Shown in pieces: positions 28,459 to 37,961 of a stretch of DNA of 64,000 nucleotides. The stretch spans positions 79,789 through 143,788 of the forward strand of contig NZ_SACL01000011.1 in the NCBI RefSeq assembly GCF_004005855.1, read 5' to 3'. The translations under genes were made by a program, and so were the position numbers. The notes under the pieces were generated by a model. That model made no database searches, was not told the DNA's origin, and was given only the letters and a program-made list of their open reading frames with translations. The stretch comes from Rhodovarius crocodyli. Lineage in GTDB: Bacteria; Pseudomonadota; Alphaproteobacteria; Acetobacterales; Acetobacteraceae. The first letter of the stretch is position 1; each line of letters starts with the position of its first letter.

Positions 28459-29587
28459 CCGCAGCTTCCTCGACTGGCCGTTCTTCGAGGCGAAGCACCG
28501 CGCATGGGCCGACGAGGTTGAAGCCTGGGCGGCGGCGCATGCGGCGCGACTGACCGATGAGCATGATGCCGACGGCTCCACCCGCGCGCTTGCCGCCGCG
28601 ATGGGCGAGGCCGGGCTGCTGCGCGCCGCCTGCCCGGCCGACGGCAAGCTCGACGTGCGGATGCTGTGCCTCGCCCGCGACATCCTGGCGCGCCATTCGG
28701 GCCTCGCGGATTTCGCCTTCGCCATGCAGGGGCTGGGCACGGGTGCGATCACGCTGTTCGGCTGCGAGCCCGCGCGCGACTTCCTGGCCGATGTGCGCGC
28801 CGGGCGGGCGCTCGCGGCCTTCGCGCTGTCGGAACCCGAGGCCGGCAGCGATGTGGCGGCGCTGGCCACCACCGCCACGCGCGATGGCGCCGACTGGGTG
28901 CTGAACGGGGAAAAGACCTGGATCAGCAATGGCGGCATCGCCGGCGGCTATGTCGTCTTCGCCCGCAGCGGCGAGGCGCCGGGCGCCAAGGGGCTGACCG
29001 CCTTCTGGGTGCCGGGCGGGCTGGTGCGCGTGGTCGAGCGCATCGAGGTCTCCGCCCCGCACCCGCTGGCGCGGCTGGCCTTCGACGATGTCCGAATCCC
29101 CGACAGCCACCGCATCGGCGCAGCCGGCGACGGCTTCAAGGTGGCGATGGCCACGCTCGACGTGTTCCGCGCCACGGTGGGTGCGGCGGCCCTCGGCTTC
29201 GCGCGGCGCGGGCTGGACCTGACCGTGGAACGCGCGACGTCGCGAAAACTGTTCGGCGCACCGCTGTTCGACCAGCAGATGACGCAGGGCGCCATCGCCG
29301 ACAGCGCGGTGGAGGTCGATGCCTCCGCCCTGCTCGTCTATCGCGCCGCCTGGTTGAAGGACCAGGGCACGCCGCGCGTGTCGCGTGAGGCCAGCATGGC
29401 CAAGCTGCACGCCACCGAAGCCGCCTTCCGCATCGCTGACCGCTGCGCCCAGTTGCATGGCGGGCTCGGCGTCGTGCGCGACGCAGCGCCCGAGGTGCTG
29501 ACGCGCGAGGTGCGCGCGCTGCGCGTCTATGAAGGCGCGTCCGAGATCCAACGCATCGTCATCGCCAGAGCGGAGACAGCCAGATGA
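28451..29587 (+). CDS. Acyl-CoA dehydrogenase family protein
   Basis: FAD-linked acyl-CoA dehydrogenase of 378 residues. Typical pieces: [42 protein letters not shown] and the C-terminal [40 protein letters not shown], including the EGAS.E.QR. signature. It would introduce a double bond in a CoA thioester intermediate. The start ATG lies inside the end of the hydratase gene. Confidence 0.88.
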   Translation: MTDRSFLDWPFFEAKHRAWADEVEAWAAAHAARLTDEHDADGSTRALAAAMGEAGLLRAACPADGKLDVRMLCLARDILARHSGLADFAFAMQGLGTGAITLFGCEPARDFLADVRAGRALAAFALSEPEAGSDVAALATTATRDGADWVLNGEKTWISNGGIAGGYVVFARSGEAPGAKGLTAFWVPGGLVRVVERIEVSAPHPLARLAFDDVRIPDSHRIGAAGDGFKVAMATLDVFRATVGAAALGFARRGLDLTVERATSRKLFGAPLFDQQMTQGAIADSAVEVDASALLVYRAAWLKDQGTPRVSREASMAKLHATEAAFRIADRCAQLHGGLGVVRDAAPEVLTREVRALRVYEGASEIQRIVIARAETAR

Positions 29588-31221
29588 TCTATTCCGGCCA
29601 AGGCTTCTCAGGCCAGACTGCCGAGTTCGCCCCCAGCGCCCATCTCGACAGCTTTCCGCGCGACAATCTGCCGCCGCGCGACCAATGGCCGGAACTGATC
29701 TTCGAGCTGCCGGAACTTCGGTACCCCCTGCGGCTGAACTGCGCGACGGAGCTGCTGGACCGCAACCTTCCCGGCCGCGCCGACCACCCCGCCGTCGTCA
29801 CCCCCGCCGAGACGCTGACCTATGCCCAGCTGGCCGAGCGCGTGAACCGCATCGCCAATGTGCTGACCGGGCGGATGGGCATGGTGCCCGGCAACCGCGT
29901 GCTGCTGCTCAGCGCCAACAATGCCTGGATGGTCGCGGCCTATTTCGCGGTGCTGAAGGCGGGCGGCGTGGTGGTGGCCAGCATGCCGCTGCTGCGCGCC
30001 AAGGAAATCAGCCAGATGCTGGCCAAGGCCGAGATCACCCACGCCCTGGCCGATGCGCGCCTCAGGGCCGAGATGGTCAAGGCCGAACCCGCCCCCGCGC
30101 ATCTCGCCTTCTGGGGAGAGGGCGAGCTGGAGGCGATGTGCGCCGAGGCGAGCCCCGACTTCACCGCCTGCGACACGGCGGCCGATGATGTGTGCCTGCT
30201 GGGCTTCACCAGCGGCACCACGGGCGTGCCCAAGGCCACCATGCACTTCCACCGGGACATGATGGCCATCTGCGATGCCTATGGCATGCAGGTGCTGAAG
30301 CCGCAGCCGGACGACATCTTCATCGGCTCCCCACCGCTGGCCTTCACCTTCGGGCTGGGGGGGCTGGTGCTGTTCCCGTTCCGCGTCGGCGCGACCGCGG
30401 TTCTGCTGGAAAAGGCCTCGCCCGACGACCTGCTGCCGGCCATCGCGCAGTACAAGGCGACCGTCACCTTCACCGCCCCCACCGCCTATCGCGTCATGGC
30501 CGCCAAGGGCACGCCCGAGCAGTTCGCGACGCTGCGCAAGGGCGTCTCGGCCGGGGAAACCCTGCCGGTGCCGATCTTCGAGGCCTGGAAGGCCGCGACG
30601 GGCCTCGAACTGATGGACGGCATCGGCGGCACCGAGATGCTGCACATCTTCATCGGCGCGCCCGAGGGCCGGATCCGCGCCGGCGCCACCGGCATCCCGG
30701 TGCCCGGCTATCGCGCCAAGGTGATCGACGAGAACGGTGCCGAGGTGCCGCGCGGCACGCCGGGGCGGCTCGCGGTGCAGGGGCCGACCGGCTGCCGCTA
30801 CCTCGCGGATGACCGGCAGAAGAACTATGTCCAGAACGGCTGGAACCTGCCCGGCGATACCTACATCCAGGATGAGGACGGCTATTTCCTCTATCAGGCC
30901 CGCAGCGACGACATGATCATCTCCTCCGGCTACAACATCGCGGGGCCCGAGGTGGAGGCCGCGCTGCTGGCCCATCCGGCCGTGCGCGAATGCGCCGTGG
31001 TCGGCACGCCCGACAGCGAACGCGGCATGCTGGTGACGGCCCATGTGGTGCTGCACGCGGGCCATGCGGCGGAACCCGCCACCGCCCGGCTGCTGCAGGA
31101 CCATGTGAAGGCCGCCATCGCGCCCTATAAATACCCGCGCCTGGTGCAATTCGCCGACAGCCTGCCCCGCACCGAAAGCGGCAAGCTGCAGCGCTTTGTG
31201 CTGCGCCAACAGAAAAGCTAG
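29584..31221 (+). CDS. Benzoate-CoA ligase family protein (aminobenzoate/salicylate-CoA ligase)
   Basis: An adenylate-forming enzyme of 545 residues that activates an aromatic acid to its CoA thioester. Motifs: the P-loop-like [59 protein letters not shown] and the C-terminal lysine in [14 protein letters not shown]. Close family members act on benzoate and 2-aminobenzoate; the exact acid cannot be read from sequence, but the adjacent monooxygenase-reductase points to 2-aminobenzoate or salicylate. Overlaps the dehydrogenase by 4 bases. Confidence 0.87.
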   Translation: MIYSGQGFSGQTAEFAPSAHLDSFPRDNLPPRDQWPELIFELPELRYPLRLNCATELLDRNLPGRADHPAVVTPAETLTYAQLAERVNRIANVLTGRMGMVPGNRVLLLSANNAWMVAAYFAVLKAGGVVVASMPLLRAKEISQMLAKAEITHALADARLRAEMVKAEPAPAHLAFWGEGELEAMCAEASPDFTACDTAADDVCLLGFTSGTTGVPKATMHFHRDMMAICDAYGMQVLKPQPDDIFIGSPPLAFTFGLGGLVLFPFRVGATAVLLEKASPDDLLPAIAQYKATVTFTAPTAYRVMAAKGTPEQFATLRKGVSAGETLPVPIFEAWKAATGLELMDGIGGTEMLHIFIGAPEGRIRAGATGIPVPGYRAKVIDENGAEVPRGTPGRLAVQGPTGCRYLADDRQKNYVQNGWNLPGDTYIQDEDGYFLYQARSDDMIISSGYNIAGPEVEAALLAHPAVRECAVVGTPDSERGMLVTAHVVLHAGHAAEPATARLLQDHVKAAIAPYKYPRLVQFADSLPRTESGKLQRFVLRQQKS

Positions 31222-31231
31222 GAAGCGCCCC

Positions 31232-31618
31232 ATGCTGAAAGACATTCTTCCGCCAGGCTGGCCCGTCCCCCGCGGCTACTCCAACGGCATGATGGGTGAG
31301 GGCCGCACCCTGTGCGTGGGCGGCCAGGTGGGCTGGGACGCGCAGGGCAAGTTCGCCGAGGGCTTCGTGCCCCAGGTGCGCCAGGCGCTGGCCAATATCC
31401 TGGCCGTGGTCCAGGCCGCCGGCGGCCAGGCCAGCGATATCGCCCGCCTGACCTGGTACGTGACCGACATCGAGGAATACCGCGCCTCCCTGGCGGAACT
31501 CGGCCCGGCCTATCGCGCCGTGATGGGCAAGCACTTCCCGGCCATGGCGCTGGTGCAGGTGGTGGCACTGGTCGAAACCGAGGCAAAGGTCGAGATCGAG
31601 GCCACCGCCATCCTCTGA
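31232..31618 (+). CDS. RidA-family (YjgF) imine deaminase-like protein
   Basis: A 128-residue RidA-fold protein with the family core (CVGGQVGWDAQGKFAEGF..QALANILAVVQAAGGQASDIARLTWYV). RidA proteins hydrolyse reactive enamines/imines. In a 2-aminobenzoyl-CoA pathway an enamine-type intermediate is expected, so this gene fits the chemistry. The conserved Arg of canonical RidA (normally in the C-terminal third) is not obvious here. ATG at 31232 was chosen over an upstream reading that lies within the ligase gene. Confidence 0.8.
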   Translation: MLKDILPPGWPVPRGYSNGMMGEGRTLCVGGQVGWDAQGKFAEGFVPQVRQALANILAVVQAAGGQASDIARLTWYVTDIEEYRASLAELGPAYRAVMGKHFPAMALVQVVALVETEAKVEIEATAIL

Positions 31619-31679
31619 AGTCCGCTTGCGGGCGCCAACGCTTCGGGTCCACCCTGCTTCTGACAGCAGGAGAGCCGCG

Positions 31680-33059
31680 ATGAGCGCCAACAACCTTCAC
31701 GAAGCCGACCGCCACATGGTCCACCAGCAGGCGGACCTGGATGGGCACGACAAGAAGGGCGGCATGCTGATCGCGCGCGGCGACGGCGTGCGCGTGTGGG
31801 ACACCGAAGGGCGCGACTATATCGAGGCGATGGCCGGGCTGTGGTGCGCCTCGCTCGGCTTTTCGGAAAAGCGCCTGGCGGAAGCCGCCTACAAGCAGAT
31901 GCTGGAGCTGCCGTACTACCACACCTTCTTCGGCAAGGCGCACGGCCCGGCCGCGCTGCTCTCGGAGAAGCTGACGGGCCTGGCCCCCGAGGGGCTGAAC
32001 CACGTCATGTTCCAGTGCTCGGGCTCCGAGGCGAATGACGCGGCGATCAAGCTGATCTGGTACCACAACAACATGCGCGGCCGCCCGGCCAAGAAGAAGA
32101 TCATCGGGCGCATCCGCGGCTATCACGGCAACACGGTCGCGACCGCCTCGCTGTCCGGCCAGCCGCACATGCAGGCCGATTTCGACCTGCCCTATGGCGA
32201 CCGCTTCCTGCATGTCTCGAACCCCAACTACTACCGCTTCAGCATCCCGGGCGAGAGCGAGCGCGATTTCTCGGCCCGCATGGCGGCAGAGCTTGAGGCG
32301 CTGATCGAGAAGGAAGGGGCCGACACCATCGCCGCCTTCTTCGCCGAGCCCGTGCAGGGCGGCGGCGGCGCCATCACCCCGCCCGAGGGCTATTTCGAGC
32401 TGATCCAGCCGATCCTGAAGAAGCACGACATCCTGTTCGTCACCGACGAGGTGATCTGCGGCTTCGGGCGCACCGGCAACATGTGGGGCTGCGACACCTA
32501 TGGGCTGAAGCCCGATATCCTGACCTGCGCCAAGCAGCTCTCGGCCAGCTACCAGCCGATCTCGGCCACGCTGATCTCCGACGCGCTGTATGAGAGCCTG
32601 CTGGAAGGCAGCCGCAAGCATGGCAGCTTCGGCCACGGCTTCACCTATGGCGCGCATCCCGTGGCCTGCGCGGTCGCCCTCGAAACGCTGGCCATCTACG
32701 AGGAGCGCGACATCCTGTCCCATGTCCGCGCGGTCTCGCCGGTGTTCCTGAAGGGGCTGGAGGCGCTGAAGTCCCACGCGCTGGTGGGCGATGCGCGCGG
32801 CGTGGGCCTGATCGCGGGCGTGGAGCTGATGGCCGACAAGGCGAAGCGCGAGCCCTTCCCGGCCGCCGCCAAGGCGGGGCTGGCCGTGCAGGCCGCGTGC
32901 GAGCGCAACGGGCTGATCGTGCGCGCCATCGGCGACCGCATCGCCTTCACGCCGCCGCTGATCATCTCGGCTGCCGAGATCGCGGATATGCTGGCGCGGT
33001 TCAGCCGGTCGCTGGATGAGGCGGCGGAGACGCTGCTGGTGCGCCAGGCGGCGGAGTAG
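31680..33059 (+). CDS. Class III aminotransferase (omega-amino acid:pyruvate type)
   Basis: PLP enzyme of 459 residues. Visible features: GLWCASLGFSEKRLAEAAYKQM at the N-terminus, the SGSEANDAAIKLIWYHNN cofactor loop, DEVICGFGRTG and a Schiff-base Lys in ILTCAKQLSASYQP. It resembles the beta-alanine/putrescine:pyruvate aminotransferase group; the amino donor is not clear. It starts 61 bases after ridA, so it may belong to that operon or have its own promoter. A palindromic repeat region follows. Confidence 0.85.
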   Translation: MSANNLHEADRHMVHQQADLDGHDKKGGMLIARGDGVRVWDTEGRDYIEAMAGLWCASLGFSEKRLAEAAYKQMLELPYYHTFFGKAHGPAALLSEKLTGLAPEGLNHVMFQCSGSEANDAAIKLIWYHNNMRGRPAKKKIIGRIRGYHGNTVATASLSGQPHMQADFDLPYGDRFLHVSNPNYYRFSIPGESERDFSARMAAELEALIEKEGADTIAAFFAEPVQGGGGAITPPEGYFELIQPILKKHDILFVTDEVICGFGRTGNMWGCDTYGLKPDILTCAKQLSASYQPISATLISDALYESLLEGSRKHGSFGHGFTYGAHPVACAVALETLAIYEERDILSHVRAVSPVFLKGLEALKSHALVGDARGVGLIAGVELMADKAKREPFPAAAKAGLAVQAACERNGLIVRAIGDRIAFTPPLIISAAEIADMLARFSRSLDEAAETLLVRQAAE

Positions 33060-33306
33060 CGCAGCGGGGGCCTTGCCCCCGAAGCCCCCAGCAAGGGGCT
33101 CTGCCCCTTGCATCCCCGCCAGGACCGTAGCGGCCCTGGACCCCGGGGAATTGGCGCCAAACTCTGATAGCATTGATTATTATAATATAATTGGCGCCCT
33201 ACTTGCCTAGCTGAAGCGCCAAACTCCTATCAGGTCCAGGAGATATTATCTCCTGGCGGGGGTCCAGGGGGCAGCGCCCCCTGGTCTGCGGCCCTTGCCC
33301 CTGACC
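33060..33306. repeat. Intergenic region with GC-rich palindromic repeats around an AT-rich core
   Basis: No gene. On the left, hairpin-forming units (GGGGGCCTTGCCCCC, then AAGGGGCTCTGCCCCTT and CCCCGCCAGGA.. to CCTGGACCCC, 33065-33144) repeat the pattern seen at 63851. On the right (about 33234-33290) the same kind of unit appears inverted (CCAGGAGATATTATCTCCTGG, GGGGGCAGCGCCCCC). Between them lies an AT-rich stretch of about 80 bases with TTGGCGCC twice (33151, 33191), GCGCCAAACTC twice, and CTGATAG/CTATCAG as an inverted pair. It may be a REP-like or small non-autonomous element and may end transcription of both convergent genes. Confidence 0.65.
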
Positions 33307-34323
33307 TCACCTGAACGGCAGCCCGTAATGCAGCCCCCCGCGTGAGACCACGTTGTTCTGCCCGCGCGGCAGGTTGATCGCCGTGTTCGGCCCGAAGTTC
33401 CGGTCATACACCTCGCCGTAATTGCCGACTGCCGCGATCACCCGCACCGCCCAGTCGCGCGACAGGCCCAGCATGCCGCCCAGATTGTCCTCGGTGCCCA
33501 GGATGCGCTTCAGCGCGGGGTCGGTCGCCGTGGCCACCAGGCCGCGCACATTGGCCTGGGTGATGCCGCGTTCCTCGGCCTCGACCAGCAGGGCCAGGGT
33601 CCAGCGCGCGATCGAGTACCATTCCATGTCCCCGCGCGCGACCGAGGGGCCATAGGGATCGCGGCTCAGCACCTCGGGCAGCACCAGGTAGTCGCGCGGG
33701 TTGTTCACGGCGGTGGCCACCGCGGCGGCCAGGTCCGCGGCGCCCGAGGTCACGGCATCGCAGCGTCCTGCCAGGAAGGCCTCCAGCACGTTGGGGAAGC
33801 GGTCGAAAGTGACGGGCGTGAAGCTGTGGTTGCGGGCGCGCAGGTAATCCGCGACCTCGGGCAGGTTGGACCCGCCATTGCTGGCGCAGATGGTGGCCCC
33901 CGTCAGCTGCTCCAGGCTGGTCACGCCCGAGGCACGGCGGACCATGACGCCGGTGCCGGTGTAGAGGTTCACCCCCACGAAGACGATGCCCAGGCTGACA
34001 TCGCGTGAGAAGGTCTGCACCGTATCGCGCGCCAGAACATCCACCTCGCCGGAGCTGAGCGCCGCGAAGCGGGTGGACAGCGTCAGCGGCACGAAGGTGA
34101 CGCGGCGCGGGTCACCCAGCACGGCGGTGGCCAGGGCCCGGCAGTAGTCGACATCCAGCCCCCGCCATTCGCCCTGCGTGTCGGGCAGCGAGAAGCCGGC
34201 GGTCACGCCGCCCACGCCGCAGCGCACGGTGTTGTTGGCGCGGATGCGGTCGAGCACCACGCCGGCCTGGGCGTGCGGGATCGCCAGCAGCGCAAGGGCC
34301 GCGATGAGAAGGAGCCGCTTCAT
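33307..34323 (-). CDS. Amino-acid ABC transporter substrate-binding protein (orphan)
   Basis: A 338-residue periplasmic binding protein with a signal peptide (MKRLLLIAALALLAIPHAQA). The SBP_bac_3 fold is shown by VRCGVGGVTAGFSLPDTQGEWRGLDVDYCRALATAV and the DVLARDTVQTFSRD region, as in AapJ-like general amino-acid binding proteins. No permease or ATPase gene lies nearby, so it must pair with a transporter elsewhere or act otherwise. It overlaps the upstream aminotransferase by 4 bases. Confidence 0.85.
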   Translation of the reverse strand: MKRLLLIAALALLAIPHAQAGVVLDRIRANNTVRCGVGGVTAGFSLPDTQGEWRGLDVDYCRALATAVLGDPRRVTFVPLTLSTRFAALSSGEVDVLARDTVQTFSRDVSLGIVFVGVNLYTGTGVMVRRASGVTSLEQLTGATICASNGGSNLPEVADYLRARNHSFTPVTFDRFPNVLEAFLAGRCDAVTSGAADLAAAVATAVNNPRDYLVLPEVLSRDPYGPSVARGDMEWYSIARWTLALLVEAEERGITQANVRGLVATATDPALKRILGTEDNLGGMLGLSRDWAVRVIAAVGNYGEVYDRNFGPNTAINLPRGQNNVVSRGGLHYGLPFR

Positions 34324-35669
34324 GCCTGGAACTCCGCGATCGTGGCCTTGATGAGGGTGTCGGCGATGAGCACGACCTGCTCCTCGCCCATCGGCGTGGA
34401 GAGCGCGCCGGAGCAGTTGGGCGTCAGCAGGATGCCTGCCCCCAGCATCGCGGCGTGGATGCGCGGCAGGGCCTCGGCCTCGGCCGGCAGCGGGCGGGCG
34501 CTGCGGTAGTCCTCGATCTTGCGCGCGCCCGGATGCAGGCGGAACAACGACCCGGCGCCGGCCATGCGGCCCGGCAGGCCGGCGGCGGCAAGCCCGGCGT
34601 TCACGCGCTGGCGCAGCATCTCACCCAGCCCGTTGAGCCGGGCGACGGCGGCCTCGTCGTAATGGGCCAGCGACGCCAGCCCCGCCGCCATGGTCAGCGG
34701 ATTGGCGCTGAAAGTGCCGCCCAGCGCCACCTTCGGCTTGCCGGCGGCGTGGTTGTACACCGCCATGCGCGCGGCGGGGCCCGAGACAGCGCCCACCGGC
34801 AGACCGCCGCCGATGATCTTCCCGAGCGTCACGAAATCCGGTTCCAACCCGAACAGCGGCGAGACGCCGCCGAAACCGAGGCGGAAATTCACCACCTCGT
34901 CCACGATCAGCATGATGCCGTCGCGCGCGCAGGCCTGCTGCACGGCCGCGATCACGGCGGCGGGCATGGGCACCATGCCGGCCTTGGAGGCCTGGGGGTC
35001 CAGGATGATGGCCGCAAGCGACGGCCCCTCACGCTTTAGGATGGCGGCGCAGCGGTCGGCGTCGGCATAGGGCAGCACCACCGTATCGGCCAGCACCGCG
35101 GGGGGCGTGCCCTTGGCATAGGCGATGGAGGCCGGGTTGCCGGCCGCATCGTCCCATTCCTCGGGCCTGCTCTCCAGGCTCACCTCGGCGTGGTCGTAGG
35201 AGCCGTGGTAGCAGCCCTCGAACTTCGCGATGCGATGGCGGCCGGTCACGCCGCGCGCGCCCTTGATGGCGGCCATCACCGCCTCGGTGCCGGAATTGCA
35301 GAAGCGGGTCTGTTCCAGGCGCGGGTTGCGGGCGCGCAGCGTCTCGGCCAGCGCGATCTCGGCCTCCATCGGCACGCCGAAGGCCGTGCCCTTGGCGATG
35401 GCATCGGTCAGCGCCGCCACGATGGGCGGGAAGGCGTGCCCATGCGCGAGGGAGAAGAAATTGTTGGCGCAATCCAGGATGCGGCGGCCGTCCAGGTCGA
35501 TGATCCAGCAGCCCTCGCCGCGCGCGGCATAGGGCGGGTGCGGCGCGAACCAGGAGGCGTGGCGCATGGAGCCGCCCGGCACCACGCGCTGTTCTCGCAG
35601 AAAGGCGGCGGCGGAGCGCGTCATCGGCGCCTCCAGCCCGGTGTCGTTGCGCAGGGTATGGGCGCTCAT
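34320..35669 (-). CDS. Class III aminotransferase, glutamate-1-semialdehyde aminomutase-like
   Basis: A PLP enzyme of 449 residues resembling the GSA-aminomutase subgroup (VVPGGSMRHASWFAPHPPYAARGEGCWIIDLDGRRILDCANNF; NSGTEAVMAAIKGARGVTGRHRIAKFEGCYHG; VDEVVNFRLGF; Schiff-base Lys in FVTLGKIIGGGLPVGA). It is probably not the tetrapyrrole enzyme HemL, because it sits in an operon with a binding protein and under an RpiR regulator. Substrate unknown; an imported amino acid or amino sugar is the likely theme. GGAGCC lies just upstream of ATG 35669. Confidence 0.82.
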   Translation of the reverse strand: MSAHTLRNDTGLEAPMTRSAAAFLREQRVVPGGSMRHASWFAPHPPYAARGEGCWIIDLDGRRILDCANNFFSLAHGHAFPPIVAALTDAIAKGTAFGVPMEAEIALAETLRARNPRLEQTRFCNSGTEAVMAAIKGARGVTGRHRIAKFEGCYHGSYDHAEVSLESRPEEWDDAAGNPASIAYAKGTPPAVLADTVVLPYADADRCAAILKREGPSLAAIILDPQASKAGMVPMPAAVIAAVQQACARDGIMLIVDEVVNFRLGFGGVSPLFGLEPDFVTLGKIIGGGLPVGAVSGPAARMAVYNHAAGKPKVALGGTFSANPLTMAAGLASLAHYDEAAVARLNGLGEMLRQRVNAGLAAAGLPGRMAGAGSLFRLHPGARKIEDYRSARPLPAEAEALPRIHAAMLGAGILLTPNCSGALSTPMGEEQVVLIADTLIKATIAEFQA

Positions 35670-35700
35670 CGGCGGCTCCTTCGGATGATCTGACGGCAAC

Positions 35701-35745
35701 TGAACCATATGATCCATTTCATTCGCAACAGGATCATTTGGTTCA
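35701..35745. promoter_or_regulatory. Near-perfect inverted-repeat operator between aminotransferase and RpiR genes
   Basis: TGAACCATATGATCC (35701-35715) and GGATCATTTGGTTCA (35731-35745) are inverted copies matching at 14 of 15 positions with a 15-base spacer, so half-sites are about 30 bp apart centre to centre. It lies in the 103-bp gap between two divergent genes, the position for an operator of the RpiR-family protein encoded on the right. Confidence 0.8.
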
Positions 35746-35772
35746 TTCGGCTCACCATGCGAGGATCGCTGC

Positions 35773-36678
35773 ATGGAATCCGATCAGACCGCCGCCGCGA
35801 TTGCCGCCCTGCTGCCCGAACTGGGCACGCAGATGGCGGCCGCCGCCCGCCATGTGCTGGCCCATCCGGAGGATGTGGCGGTGTTCTCGATGCGCGAGCT
35901 GGCCCGCCGCGCCGGGGTGCCCCCGGTCACGATGGTGCGCCTGGCGCAGCGGCTGGGCCTTGCGGGCTATGCCGAGCTCAGGCGGCACTATGTGAACGGG
36001 GTGCGGGCCGGGCGGCTGCTCGGGCCTGCCGCCAACCGCAACGCCGATGCCGCGCGGGGCATCGCGGCGGCCGCCGCGCGCAGCACCGGCGCGCTGGGCT
36101 TCGCCGCCGAATTCTTCGCGGCCGAGCAGGAGATCCTGCACCGCAGCCTGGCCGGGCTGAACGAGGCCGCGCTGCAGCAGGCCGCCACCCTGCTGGCCCA
36201 GGCCCGCCGCGTGCAGGTGGTGGGCCGGCGCACGACCTATCCGGCGGCCTTCGCCCTGGCCTATGCGCTGCGCAAGGCACGGCCCGACGTGTCGCTCGCG
36301 GACGACACGGCCGGCGCCCCGGAAACCTTCCTGGAGGACATGGCCCCGGGCGACGTGGTGGTGGCGATCAGCTTCGCGCCCTACAGCCGGCTGACCCAGA
36401 GCCTGGCCGACGCGGCGGCCCAGGCGGGCGCCCGGGTCATCGGCATCGGCGACGCACCGACTGCGCCGCTGGCGAAGCTGGCGGGCGCACTGTTCTTCGT
36501 CGCACCCACCACCTCACGCGCCTTTCCGGAATCGGCGGTGGGGGCGCTCGCGATGGGCAATCTGCTGGTGGCGCTGACGGTCGCGACACTGGGCGCGCCC
36601 GCCCAGCAGCGCATCCGCGCGAATGAGCGGCGGATCGTGGCCGCCGGCGAGTATCTGCAGGCGCGGACTGCCCGCTAG
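35773..36678 (+). CDS. MurR/RpiR-family transcriptional regulator
   Basis: A 301-residue regulator with an N-terminal HTH_6 (VAVFSMRELARRAGVPPVTMVRLAQRLGLAGYAELRRHY, about 36-75) and a C-terminal SIS sugar-phosphate-binding domain (VQVVGRRTTYPAAFALAYALR.., ARVIGIGDAPTAPLAKLAGALFFVAP). RpiR proteins usually sense phosphorylated sugars, but many control amino-acid genes. It is divergent from the aminotransferase/binding-protein operon, and the intervening inverted repeat suggests direct control of both. Confidence 0.88.
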   Translation: MESDQTAAAIAALLPELGTQMAAAARHVLAHPEDVAVFSMRELARRAGVPPVTMVRLAQRLGLAGYAELRRHYVNGVRAGRLLGPAANRNADAARGIAAAAARSTGALGFAAEFFAAEQEILHRSLAGLNEAALQQAATLLAQARRVQVVGRRTTYPAAFALAYALRKARPDVSLADDTAGAPETFLEDMAPGDVVVAISFAPYSRLTQSLADAAAQAGARVIGIGDAPTAPLAKLAGALFFVAPTTSRAFPESAVGALAMGNLLVALTVATLGAPAQQRIRANERRIVAAGEYLQARTAR

Positions 36679-36693
36679 AGCGCGCTATCTGCC

Positions 36694-37323
36694 CTAGGCG
36701 TGCCCGGCCACGTCGCTCAGCAGCAGCGGGTCGACCTTCAGCTTGGCCAGCGCCTGGCGCCAGGTGGCCTCGGGCTTGCTGCCGAACAGCAGGTCCGCGT
36801 CGGCGGGCACGGTCAGCCAGGCATTGGCCGCGATCTCACCCTCCAGCTGCCCGGGGCCCCAGCCGGCGTAGCCCAGCGCGAGCAGGCAGTCGCGCGGGCC
36901 ATTGCCCTCGGCGATCGCCTTCAGCACCTCGACCGAGGCGGTCAGTGCCGCGCCCTCGCGATCCGGCCCGCCCGGCACCGGCAGGGTGCCGTCGGTCTGC
37001 CATTCGGGGCTGTGCAGCACGAAGCCGCGCCCACCCTCCACCGGCCCGCCGCTGACCATGCGGATGGCCCGCGCGGGCGGGGCGGGCGTGATGCCCAGCT
37101 GCTGCAGCAGGTCCTCGAAGGCGAAGCTGTCCAGCGGGCGGTTCAGCACCAGCCCCATCGCGCCGTCAGCCGAATGCGCGCAGAGGCAGATCACCGTCTG
37201 CGCGAAGCGCGGGTCCTGCATGGCGGGCGTCGCGATCAGCAACTGCCCCGTCAACCAATCACCCGAGCCGTGGCTCGGTCCGGTGCCGGCACCGGAGCCG
37301 GTCTTGCGCATCGCCATGCCCAT
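36694..37323 (-). CDS. YqgE/AlgH family protein (DUF179)
   Basis: A 209-residue protein of the UPF0301/AlgH family: LTGQLLIATPAMQDPRFAQTVICLCAHSADGAMGLVLNRPL, then VSGGPVEGGRGFVLHS and ALGYAGWGPGQLEGEI, all characteristic. The biochemical role of the family is not settled; AlgH affects alginate and virulence genes in Pseudomonas. ATG at 37323 was preferred because AGGGA lies about 10 bases upstream; an earlier Met at 37350 lacks one. Confidence 0.85.
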   Translation of the reverse strand: MGMAMRKTGSGAGTGPSHGSGDWLTGQLLIATPAMQDPRFAQTVICLCAHSADGAMGLVLNRPLDSFAFEDLLQQLGITPAPPARAIRMVSGGPVEGGRGFVLHSPEWQTDGTLPVPGGPDREGAALTASVEVLKAIAEGNGPRDCLLALGYAGWGPGQLEGEIAANAWLTVPADADLLFGSKPEATWRQALAKLKVDPLLLSDVAGHA

Positions 37324-37458
37324 GATCCGAGGTCCCTGTCTGCTTGCCATGTGACAGATGTGGAGCGCGCGCCGCGCCCCCACAAGACCCTCCCCCGGAT
37401 GACACGCCCCGGCCCCTTCGCTACCCTCCCGCTTCCCCAAGCCGAGAGAGGGCCAGCC

Positions 37459-37941
37459 ATGACGATCCAAGTGGGCGACAGCATTCCGAGCGTGAAGGTC
37501 ATGCTCGCCACCGCCGAAGGCCCGAAGGAGGCCGACACCACCGCGCTGTTCGCCGGCAAGACCGTGGCCCTGTTCGGCCTGCCGGGCGCCTTCACCCCCA
37601 CCTGCTCCGCCAAGCACGTGCCGGGCTATGTCGCCAATGAGGCCGCGCTGAAGGCCAAGGGCGTGGACGCGATCGTCTGCCTCTCGGTGAACGACGCCTT
37701 CGTCATGGGCGCCTGGGGCAAGGACCAGCAGGTGGGCGACAAGGTGGTGATGATGGCCGATGGCGGCGCCGCCTTCACCAAGGCCCTCGGCCTGGACCAG
37801 GACCTGACCGCGCGCGGCATGGGCATCCGCAGCCAGCGCTTCGCCCTGGTGGCGAAGGACGGCAAGGTGACGCATGTCGCCGTGGAAAAGCCCGGCGAGT
37901 TCGAGGTGAGCAAGGCCGAATCCATCCTGGCAATCCTCTGA
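37459..37941 (+). CDS. Peroxiredoxin of the PRX5/AhpC-TSA type
   Basis: Thiol peroxidase of 160 residues reducing hydroperoxides. The peroxidatic Cys49 is in PGAFTPTCSAKHVPGY and a second Cys74 (AIVCLSVND) fits the PRX5 group, which often uses glutathione or glutaredoxin. Other family marks are FVMGAWGKDQ and ALGLDQDLTARGMGIRSQRFALV. The stop codon overlaps a possible CTG start of the glycosyltransferase gene (CTGA). Confidence 0.92.
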   Translation: MTIQVGDSIPSVKVMLATAEGPKEADTTALFAGKTVALFGLPGAFTPTCSAKHVPGYVANEAALKAKGVDAIVCLSVNDAFVMGAWGKDQQVGDKVVMMADGGAAFTKALGLDQDLTARGMGIRSQRFALVAKDGKVTHVAVEKPGEFEVSKAESILAIL

Positions 37942-37961
37942 TCCTCGATGTCACGCGCCTG

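Noticed and set aside
33060..33306. CRISPR array
   Set aside because: The repeats are few, palindromic and not regularly spaced by unique spacers; no cas genes are present.
34320..35669. hemL of tetrapyrrole synthesis
   Set aside because: Alphaproteobacteria normally use ALA synthase, and the operon context points to amino-compound metabolism.
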